Shown here one piece after another: positions 4,213-9,768 of a stretch of 9,768 nt of DNA; the first letter of the stretch is position 1; each line of letters opens with the position of its first letter. Source of the stretch: JAXGPP01 sp964436865 (GTDB taxonomy: Bacteria; Planctomycetota; Planctomycetia; Pirellulales; Thermoguttaceae); assembly GCA_964436865.1 (NCBI GenBank), contig CAYTFK010000275.1, positions 1-9,768 on the forward strand, read 5' to 3'. The notes beneath the pieces are model-generated. The model was not told where the DNA came from. It saw only the letters and a list, made by a program, of their open reading frames with translations, and did no database searches. A program made the position numbers and the translations under genes.

Positions 4213-6287
4213 CAGGAAGTCCTGAGCATTTCATCCAAGCACGCCGAAACCGCCTTGGAATTGGGACGTCCATGCATCTCCAATTCCGGCGCGAAAGGCA
4301 CCGGCGTGTCGGGCGCAGCCAACAGCCGGGGGGGGCATTTCAACGAGCCGGCACAATGCTGCGCTGCCAGGCTGATGATGCGGTGCCCGACCCCCTGCGC
4401 TTGGCCGCATTCCTGAACGACCAATAGCCGGCCCGTCCGGCGAACCGATTCCATGATAGGAGCCGCATCGAGCGGCTGCAACACGAACGGGTTCCAGACC
4501 TCGATGGCTTCGCTTCTCTCCTGGGCGGCGGTCAGAGCCTCGAAGACCATAGCGCCAACGGCGACCACGGTGGCCTCGCTCCCCTCGGTGTAACGCCGGG
4601 ACCTCCATACGGCCGCCAAGTTGCCGTCGAAATCGATATCGCCCGCCTTGCTCCAGTAGAGCAGCTTGTGCTCAAAGATCAGGCAGGGGTTGGCGTCGTG
4701 GAAGCCGGCCACAAGGGCCTCAAACGTCTCCTGAGCCGTCGCCGGATAGAGCAGCTTCAGGCCGGGAAACTGCGACCACAGACCTTCATACTCGCCCGAG
4801 TGGAAGGCGCCCATGGTCAATCCGCCGCCGCACGGTAGCCGAACCACCATCGGGGCCGGGTTGCCGGATCGATAGAACCAGGTTCCCGCGTTGAGGCCCA
4901 ACTGGGTGACCGCCTCGGTCGAGAAGTCGGCGAACTGGTACTCAATAATCCCTTCGCAACCGGTCTGCGATGCGCCAAGGGCAAAGCCGGTGAGTCCCGA
5001 CTCGCAAAGGGGCATGTCGATTACGCGCTCCCGTCCGAAACGCTCGATGAGACCTTTACAGGTCTTGAACGCGGAACCGTAGACGCCGATGTCCAACCCC
5101 GCGAGGTAGGCCCGCGGATTGTGCTCCAGAATATACTCCAACGCGCGGCGGACCGCGTCGCCGTTCTTCACTCGATTGGCGAGGTACGGCGGCACAGTGG
5201 ATCGCGAGCGCGTGCAGAACACCGATCCACCCTCGGTCGCTGGACTCGGACGCCGCACTTTCAGCGCCTCGGCGATCGCCTCCTGAACCTCATCGTCGAC
5301 CTCCGTTTCCAGGGCGGCGATCTCCTCCTCGGCCATCCCGCACACATCCTGAAGGAGACCGCGCGTGCGAGGGAGGGGGTCGCGCCGGCGATTCCGCTCC
5401 TGCTCTTCGGCACCGACGTAGGTCGCCTTGTCGTAAGCCGCGTGCCCGTGCAAGCGGATGCTCGAACATTCGAGGATGAACGGCAGCGAACTGTCCTGCA
5501 TCACCTCCAGCGCGTCGCAGACGGCCGAGTAGACGGCCCAGGCGTCGGTGCCGTCGATCGTCCGACCCTCGATGCCGTAGCCTTGGGCGCGGTCCGATAG
5601 CTGGCGGCAGCGATACTGGTACTCGGTAGGCGTAGAGAAGGAGTAGTGGTTGTTCTCGACCAGGAACAGTACGGGCACGCCCAGGACGGACGCCAGGTTG
5701 AGCGATTCGTGAAAATCGCCGGCACTGGTCCCGCCGTCGCCGATCACCGCCAGCCCAAACACCTGCTCGCCATTCCGCCGCGCGGCCCAGGTGCCCCCCA
5801 CCACCGTGCTCAGCATGTTGCCGAGATGGCTGATCATGGGAAAACGGCGACGGGCGGCGTCGCCATGATGGACATTACCCTCGCGGCCGTGGGTCGGGCT
5901 GTCGGCGTTGGCGAAGTATTGGCAAACCAGTTGGTAGGGAGTCGCGCCGAACAGCAAGTGGGCGCCGAAATCGCGATGCAGGAGCGACACCACGTCGCGT
6001 CCGGGACGGAACGGCAGCGACATGCCGACCGTGGTCGCCTCGTTGCCGATGCTGATCGTCACCGTCCCCTTGACGTACCCCTTCTGGAAAAGCTCGAAGA
6101 GCTGTTCCTCCAGCCGCCGCGAGAGGTACATCAACCGGTACGCGAAGGGATAGAAAACCGCTTCAGTAAGTCGCTGTGGGTGTCGCGGCTGGCTGAACAC
6201 CACCTCAATGGAGGTGGGCCGGCGACGGACGGGTATGCTTGTCGTCACGGGATCTTGCAGCTCGGGTTCGTAAAGACTGTCCCCCAT
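4212..6287 (-). CDS. Fused alpha/beta E1 component of a 2-oxo acid dehydrogenase
   Basis: This 691-residue protein carries E1-alpha (about 40-340) and E1-beta (about 370-691) in one chain. The thiamine diphosphate motif GDG-x26-N is intact (183-185 and N212, followed by NHYSFSTP). The alpha-subunit HGH loop is at 279-281, and the beta-subunit catalytic Glu is E428 in DMPLCESGLTG. FADF, PCGGG and EHKLLY blocks match branched-chain and pyruvate E1-beta subunits. It should decarboxylate a 2-oxo acid and acylate a lipoyl lysine, most simply that of the next gene. The usual GE[DE]V of E1-beta reads GLDI, with L397 replacing Glu. A run of eight Cs on the coding strand (4329-4336) near the 3' end is prone to slippage. 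The ATG at 6287 has AAAGG 10 bases upstream; an in-frame TTG at 6392 would add 35 unrecognised residues. Substrate specificity cannot be read by eye. Confidence 0.85.
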   Translation of the reverse strand: MGDSLYEPELQDPVTTSIPVRRRPTSIEVVFSQPRHPQRLTEAVFYPFAYRLMYLSRRLEEQLFELFQKGYVKGTVTISIGNEATTVGMSLPFRPGRDVVSLLHRDFGAHLLFGATPYQLVCQYFANADSPTHGREGNVHHGDAARRRFPMISHLGNMLSTVVGGTWAARRNGEQVFGLAVIGDGGTSAGDFHESLNLASVLGVPVLFLVENNHYSFSTPTEYQYRCRQLSDRAQGYGIEGRTIDGTDAWAVYSAVCDALEVMQDSSLPFILECSSIRLHGHAAYDKATYVGAEEQERNRRRDPLPRTRGLLQDVCGMAEEEIAALETEVDDEVQEAIAEALKVRRPSPATEGGSVFCTRSRSTVPPYLANRVKNGDAVRRALEYILEHNPRAYLAGLDIGVYGSAFKTCKGLIERFGRERVIDMPLCESGLTGFALGASQTGCEGIIEYQFADFSTEAVTQLGLNAGTWFYRSGNPAPMVVRLPCGGGLTMGAFHSGEYEGLWSQFPGLKLLYPATAQETFEALVAGFHDANPCLIFEHKLLYWSKAGDIDFDGNLAAVWRSRRYTEGSEATVVAVGAMVFEALTAAQERSEAIEVWNPFVLQPLDAAPIMESVRRTGRLLVVQECGQAQGVGHRIISLAAQHCAGSLKCPPRLLAAPDTPVPFAPELEMHGRPNSKAVSACLDEMLRTS

Positions 6288-6433
6288 TGCCCGCTGGCCT
6301 TTCGCGAGGAAAAGACGAAACTCCAGCCCCGACTTCGCAATCGTCCGGACACTGTCGGACGGCCTCGGGGACGTAACCGAAATCTGCGACAACGCCTGAC
6401 AAAACCACCACGGGGACAGGGCGTCGGCCGGTG

Positions 6434-6462
6434 ATTGTAGCGGTATTTCCGGACGGTGTCAC
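6434..6462 (-). promoter_or_regulatory. Sigma-70-type promoter of the E1/lipoyl-KASIII operon
   Basis: Read on the minus strand, GTGACA (6462-6457, five of six) and TACAAT (6439-6434, five of six) are separated by exactly 17 bases. Transcription would start near 6426, giving a leader of about 139 bases if translation begins at 6287, or about 34 if it begins at the TTG at 6392. It is the best sigma-70-like match I found in the window. Confidence 0.5.
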
Positions 6463-6784
6463 GACCTATCTTTACCGTTCGAGACGGCTTGCGGGGCATC
6501 GAAATGCTGACAAGCGGCACGTTCGTCATCGGCCGCTCGGCACCCCCAGTCTTCCCAGTCTCACCAACTCAAGGCGGCAGGAGATACTGGACGCAACGCG
6601 AGGCGGTCGTGTGGCAAAATTTTCCGGTTAGGCTGACCCGTCCGGGCTGAAGCTGCCGATAGTTCGGAAAAACCGTCCACAAAACAGTGTCTCGTCGTGC
6701 GCGGTGGAGTGCTGTGGCAACCGGCCGTTGGGTTGGGCGGCTGCCGGCGCGCTCGATCTCTTCTATTGGTATTCGGAGAATGCG
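6463..6784. other. Divergent intergenic region before the first BBP7 gene
   Basis: This stretch separates the operon promoter from the first BBP7 start and should hold the BBP7 promoter. I could not place a convincing -35/-10 or -24/-12 pair for it. A 6-bp stem (AGCGGC at 6513-6518 with GCCGCT at 6532-6537) is the only hairpin of note. Short overlapping reading frames on both strands have no recognisable product and no good ribosome-binding site. Confidence 0.4.
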
Positions 6785-8149
6785 ATGAATTCTCGGCGAT
6801 TGGCTGCCGTCGCGTGGGTGTTGGCCGTCGCGTTCTGCGGCTGGTCTGCCATGGCCATCGGGGCCGATGCCACCGCTACTGCGGAAGGCGGAGGGCCACC
6901 GCCGGTGGTACCCGAGCCTGCCGACCTGCCGGCACCGCCATTCGCAATCGAGCCGCCCGTGCCGCCGGTGAGACCTCTGCCCGCCACCGAACCTGAACCG
7001 TCTTCCTCCCCGGCATTTGATGCCGAATTGACGCCACCCGCAGATCTGTCTGAGTTGGACGCAGGAATGGAAGGAGTGGAGGCGGGGCCTCCGGCTAAAT
7101 CGGAGTTGAGAGCGGCACCGGCATCCCCCACCCCACCAGCGGCACAGCCATCTGAGGCGTCGAGGACCTCATCGGCTGGAAGCGAGCACCTGAAGGGGAG
7201 CGGCCTGGGGGACAAGGCGTTGGCCGGACCGGTGTTCTGTCCCAACGGGCGCCCTTGCAGCGATTTCTTCGATTGCGATCCATGCTGCCCTTACTGGTCG
7301 GTCTCAGGGGGTGCCATTGCTTTGAAGCGGAGCGACGCATTCAGTCTGCCACTGCTTGCGGGGGGCAATGAGTTCGATGTCGAGCACTTCAACTTTGATC
7401 TTGAGGTGGGGCCTCGGGTCGATGTGATTTATCACGTGCCAAGTGGCTGGGAATTCGAAGCCTTGTACTATGGCGTCGGCAGTTGGGCGTCGCTCCACCC
7501 GTTCGAGAACGGGAACTTGCAGTTGCTGAGTGTCGAGCCGGAGCCGATCAATGTGGATTCGGCACTGTTTCGCTATGGTTCGGAGCTTTACAGCACCGAG
7601 TTCAACCTTCGCCGCCGCATGGACTGGCTGACGCCGCTGATTGGTTTTCGCTGGGTTGAGCTGGAGGAACAGTTTGGGGTGGCGGGGCTGGAACCGCCGA
7701 CGCCGGGCATTCCCTACAACTACCGTTACGATACCCACAACCACATGTACGGGGTGCAGGTGGGAGCAGAGGTCATCCTCTGGGATCGGGGGGGGCCGCT
7801 GCGCGTTGACGGGGTCTTCAAAGCGGGGATGTACTACAACGAGGCCGATCTGGATGCGGCGTTCGCTTATGGTCCGGTGCCCGACGAGGCGGAGCGGGTC
7901 GTTTTCGAGCAGTCGTGGGCCGAACCCCATACGAGTTTCCTTGGGGAAGCGGCGTTGGGAGCATCGTGGCAGGCAAGCGACTGGCTGAAACTCCGCGGCG
8001 GTTACCAACTCACCTGGATTGAAGGGGTAGCGCTGGCGCCGGAACAGATCCCCTCGACCGACCTGTTCGTGCCGTTCAATACGGAAGTGAATACCGACGG
8101 GAGCCCCTTGTATCACGGACCGTACGCGGCGATTGAGGCGCGCTGGTAG
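6785..8149 (+). CDS. BBP7-family outer-membrane beta-barrel protein, long form
   Basis: The 454-residue product begins with a signal peptide (MNSRRLAAVAWVLAVAF, cleavage likely after AMA or IGA, residues 24-27). A Pro/Ala/Glu-rich segment of about 120 residues follows, then a Cys cluster (C152, C158, C164, C167, C168) and a barrel domain from about 170 that ends in an aromatic residue (W454), as outer-membrane barrels usually do. Features shared with the next gene are a GFRWVxL strand, a YRYDTHNHMYG-type loop and the block GYQLTWIEGVALAPEQIP followed by a GSPxYHGP ending. These fit the planctomycete putative beta-barrel porin 7 family. A GTG at 6704 opens the same frame but would put 27 residues before the signal peptide; the ATG at 6785 has GGAG (6775-6778) 6 bases upstream. 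The Pro-rich segment may span the periplasm or contact the cell wall; that is inference. No substrate is known. Confidence 0.83.
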   Translation: MNSRRLAAVAWVLAVAFCGWSAMAIGADATATAEGGGPPPVVPEPADLPAPPFAIEPPVPPVRPLPATEPEPSSSPAFDAELTPPADLSELDAGMEGVEAGPPAKSELRAAPASPTPPAAQPSEASRTSSAGSEHLKGSGLGDKALAGPVFCPNGRPCSDFFDCDPCCPYWSVSGGAIALKRSDAFSLPLLAGGNEFDVEHFNFDLEVGPRVDVIYHVPSGWEFEALYYGVGSWASLHPFENGNLQLLSVEPEPINVDSALFRYGSELYSTEFNLRRRMDWLTPLIGFRWVELEEQFGVAGLEPPTPGIPYNYRYDTHNHMYGVQVGAEVILWDRGGPLRVDGVFKAGMYYNEADLDAAFAYGPVPDEAERVVFEQSWAEPHTSFLGEAALGASWQASDWLKLRGGYQLTWIEGVALAPEQIPSTDLFVPFNTEVNTDGSPLYHGPYAAIEARW

Positions 8150-8323
8150 TGGCGAGCGGGAAGGGCGGAAGTCGGTTCGGCGCGACGGCCAGAGGGAGAA
8201 GGACCGGACGTTCGGCAAATGCTGTCGAAACCGCTCATCCGGACCGTGGCCGGGCGTCGATGAGTAACCGAGAGGCGCCACTGTCGCGCCTCCTGTTGGC
8301 GGTCGCACGGGGAGCGTGGCTGC

Positions 8324-8344
8324 CCCCGCGCATGAGGCGCGGGG
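8324..8344 (+). terminator. GC-only hairpin between the BBP7 genes
   Basis: CCCCGCGC (8324-8331) pairs perfectly with GCGCGGGG (8337-8344) around the 5-base loop ATGAG. Only a weak pyrimidine stretch (CCTTCTT) follows, so it could be a leaky terminator for the first BBP7 gene, an mRNA processing barrier or an attenuator for the second. A smaller 7-bp stem lies just upstream (8272-8278 with 8286-8292). Otherwise 8150-8413 holds no credible gene; a 76-codon frame beginning in it has no family features. Confidence 0.35.
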
Positions 8345-8413
8345 ACGAGCCTTCTTCACCCGGCGAACCGACAGGCTGACGGAACGAAAGTCTTTCACGG
8401 AGGAGAACGTGCG

Positions 8414-9472
8414 ATGAAGTGTCGCGCGCCCGGGGCTTGTGCCTTTCTGTTCGCCCTGAGTCTGGTCGGCCTCGGACGGGCCGACGAACCGGTGATGCCG
8501 GGCATGCCGCCCGGCCCGGCGGTCGACGGGCTGATCATCGACGAGGGCATGGCGTACGGTCCACCCGTGGTGGAGTCGGGTCCGATTCAAGGGCCCGTAT
8601 TCGACGAATGCGTGGCCTGCCCGCGCTGGACGATCACGGCCGACACGCTGTACTTTGACCGGTCGGACGTCTTCGAGCAGACCGTGCTCAGGGAAGAAAT
8701 AGACGACGATCTCATAATTAGCCGACTCGACGCGTCGGACCTGGAGTTGGACAACGAACTGGGCGCCCGCATCCGCCTCATCCGGCACACGCCGTCGGGA
8801 TGGGGAATCGAACTGAACTACATGGGCCTCGACTGGTCGGAAGGGGCTGCGTTCGATCCGATTACGGGTGCGCTGCGGATCGACCGAGACATGGGCATGG
8901 ACGTGACCAGTGCCTATTTCAACTACGAATCGAAGCTCCACAGCGTGGAGCTCAACTTCCGCAAGCCGTTGACTCCCTGGATCACGCCGCTGGTAGGTTT
9001 CCGCTGGGTTGGCCTGTATGAAGACTACGACGTGGCTGGCCTGGACGCCCAGGACGTTCCGGTGCCGTATGCCTTGCGTTATGGGACGGACAATAACCTG
9101 TACGGCTTTCAGATGGGACTGGAAGGCGATTTCTGGAACCACATGAATTGCTGGCGGGTGGCTGGAAGCCTCAAGGGGGGCATCTACTACGGCGACGCGA
9201 ACCTCGATGTCAGCCTGACCGATCTCGATCGGCTCTCGGAGGACGACGGCGGCGTATCGTTCCTTGGCGAGTTCGCCCTGTTAGGAGTATGGAACGCGAC
9301 TGAATGGCTGCAGTTGCGGGCCGGCTACCAGTTGATGTGGATCGAGGGGGTGGCGCTGGCGCCGGAACAGATTCCGGTGACGTCGATCATTTCGGATGAA
9401 GGCTCGGCAGTGAACGCCGAGGGCAGCCCCTTCTATCACGGCCCCTTCGGCGGCGTGGAGCTCACCTGGTAA
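8414..9472 (+). CDS. BBP7-family outer-membrane beta-barrel protein, short form
   Basis: This 352-residue paralogue of the preceding gene has a signal peptide (MKCRAPGACAFLFALSLVG, cleavage after GRA at residue 23) and a short Gly/Pro-rich linker (24-62). A CxxC pair (C66, C69) stands where the long form has its Cys cluster, and the barrel domain ends in W352. It shares with the long form SGWxxEL-type strands, LTPWITPLVGFRWVGL, YRYGTDNNLYGFQMG and the block GYQLMWIEGVALAPEQIP. The start is well supported: GGAGGAG (8399-8405) lies 8 bases before the ATG. It lacks the long Pro-rich segment of its neighbour. The pair look like a tandem duplication that has diverged substantially. They may share a transcript ending at the terminator at 9505-9535, or the second may have its own unrecognised promoter. 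The family is predicted to act as porins or surface barrels; no substrate is assigned. Confidence 0.85.
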   Translation: MKCRAPGACAFLFALSLVGLGRADEPVMPGMPPGPAVDGLIIDEGMAYGPPVVESGPIQGPVFDECVACPRWTITADTLYFDRSDVFEQTVLREEIDDDLIISRLDASDLELDNELGARIRLIRHTPSGWGIELNYMGLDWSEGAAFDPITGALRIDRDMGMDVTSAYFNYESKLHSVELNFRKPLTPWITPLVGFRWVGLYEDYDVAGLDAQDVPVPYALRYGTDNNLYGFQMGLEGDFWNHMNCWRVAGSLKGGIYYGDANLDVSLTDLDRLSEDDGGVSFLGEFALLGVWNATEWLQLRAGYQLMWIEGVALAPEQIPVTSIISDEGSAVNAEGSPFYHGPFGGVELTW

Positions 9473-9504
9473 GACGATCGTTCGCAACATTTCGGACAAT
9501 CCCG

Positions 9505-9535
9505 AGGGGGCCTGCGGCTTGCCGCAGGCCCCCTT
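9505..9535 (+). terminator. Intrinsic terminator after the BBP7 pair
   Basis: GGGGGCCTGCGG (9506-9517) pairs perfectly with CCGCAGGCCCCC (9522-9533) around the loop CTTG. An extra A-T pair (9505 with 9534) extends the stem to 13 bp. A T-rich tail (TTGGTTTCTTG) follows. It lies 33 bases after the stop of the second BBP7 gene and very probably ends its transcript. Confidence 0.9.
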
Positions 9536-9558
9536 GGTTTCTTGTCGGAGGGGGCAGC

Positions 9559-9768
9559 ATGAAGGGGACGGGGGCCGTTGCGGCTGAGGTCGACCGGGCT
9601 CCCCGTAATTTCGCCCTATCGAGATGGTACATTGTTGCATCGATGCGCAACAATAAACGCAACGTTGCGTTTCGTGCGTCGAGGGGTGTGGCGGCAAGTG
9701 CATGGGCGCAAGGAAGTTCGCACCTGGCGTGTGAACGCAAGTTCGTACGTACTGTGAGGTACGTGTTG
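9559..9768 (+). CDS. Possible start of an unrecognised gene, truncated by the window edge
   Basis: From the ATG at 9559, 70 codons remain open to the end of the window, and GGAGG (9547-9551) lies 7 bases upstream. The translation begins MKGTGAVAAEVDRAPRNF and is rich in Arg, Ala and Val; I recognise no domain, signal peptide or membrane segment. Against it, the terminator ends only 24 bases before the ATG, leaving no room for a promoter, and the palindrome cluster at 9631-9764 lies inside the frame, which is more natural for a control region. A chance open frame in GC-rich DNA is the likelier explanation. Confidence 0.2.
   Translation, partial: MKGTGAVAAEVDRAPRNFALSRWYIVASMRNNKRNVAFRASRGVAASAWAQGSSHLACERKFVRTVRYVL
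9631..9672. promoter_or_regulatory. Two adjacent palindromes, operator-like
   Basis: ATTGTTGC (9631-9638) and its reverse complement (9647-9654) flank an 8-base centre. The perfect 18-bp palindrome AAACGCAACGTTGCGTTT (9655-9672) follows directly, with no gap. Both use the half-site GCAAC/GTTGC. The second has a central CG with ACGCAA/TTGCGT halves, reminiscent of LacI/GalR-family operators such as the PurR box. They probably control a gene beyond the right edge, or could be a protein-binding site of another kind. Confidence 0.5.
9716..9764. repeat. Two further small hairpins at the right edge
   Basis: GTTCGCAC (9716-9723) pairs with GTGTGAAC (9729-9736), with one G-T wobble, around the loop CTGGC. 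ACGTAC (9747-9752) pairs with GTACGT (9759-9764) around a 6-base loop. The heptamer AAGTTCG is also repeated directly (9714-9720 and 9739-9745). Together with the palindromes just upstream, this makes an unusually dense run of symmetry. Confidence 0.4.

Noticed and set aside
5646..6434. 262-codon plus-strand frame opposite the E1 gene
   Set aside because: It mirrors the strongly conserved E1-alpha coding sequence and has no domain features of its own.
6456..6650. 64-codon plus-strand frame upstream of the first BBP7 gene
   Set aside because: It has a GTG start without a ribosome-binding site, overlaps the -35 box of the operon promoter and has no recognisable product.
7304..9142. 612-codon open frame on the minus strand across both BBP7 genes
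   Set aside because: It lies opposite two well-supported genes with signal peptides and ribosome-binding sites; the translation is Arg/Val/His-rich and low in recognisable motifs. It is a codon-bias shadow.

Overview
The window reads as a high-GC planctomycete chromosome fragment. The clearest marker is a tandem pair of BBP7-type outer-membrane beta-barrel proteins, a family known essentially from Planctomycetes. The stand-alone mraZ, the secreted beta-helix protein and the frequently weak ribosome-binding sites fit that assignment. No rRNA, tRNA, insertion sequence, CRISPR array or phage gene is visible.

Layout. 1-328 is gene-free and holds a textbook sigma-54 (-24/-12) promoter followed by a 15-bp perfect stem-loop, leading into csrA (+, 329-616). 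The csrA reading frame keeps the whole RNA-binding core but then runs through a long-range 15-bp inverted repeat (482-600). csrA converges on an orphan mraZ (-, 649-1134). 1135-1512 is a divergent intergenic region with a repeated 10-mer and a candidate promoter for a secreted pectate-lyase-like beta-helix protein (+, 1513-2883). Nine bases further on, and convergent with it, lies a two-gene operon on the minus strand (6287 down to 2893). Its first gene is a fused alpha/beta E1 component of a 2-oxo acid dehydrogenase. Its second gene overlaps the first by one base and fuses an E2-like lipoyl domain to a beta-ketoacyl-ACP synthase III. 6288-6784 is a divergent promoter region with a good sigma-70-like promoter for the operon. 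Two BBP7 genes follow (+, 6785-8149 and 8414-9472), closed by a strong intrinsic terminator (9505-9535). The right edge (9536-9768) contains a cluster of palindromes, overlapped by a doubtful reading frame that runs off the window.

How the genes may work together. The E1 / lipoyl-KASIII operon is the most interesting unit. E1 would decarboxylate a 2-oxo acid and place the acyl group on the lipoyl lysine of its partner. The KASIII domain on the same chain could then take that acyl group directly as primer for condensation with malonyl-ACP, without an acyl-CoA intermediate. This is inference from domain content; the catalytic residues of both enzymes are present, while an E2 acyltransferase domain and an E3 are absent from the window. 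The csrA control region combines sigma-54 activation with a layout suited to CsrA autorepression: one GGA in a hairpin loop, one in the Shine-Dalgarno sequence and one overlapping the start codon.
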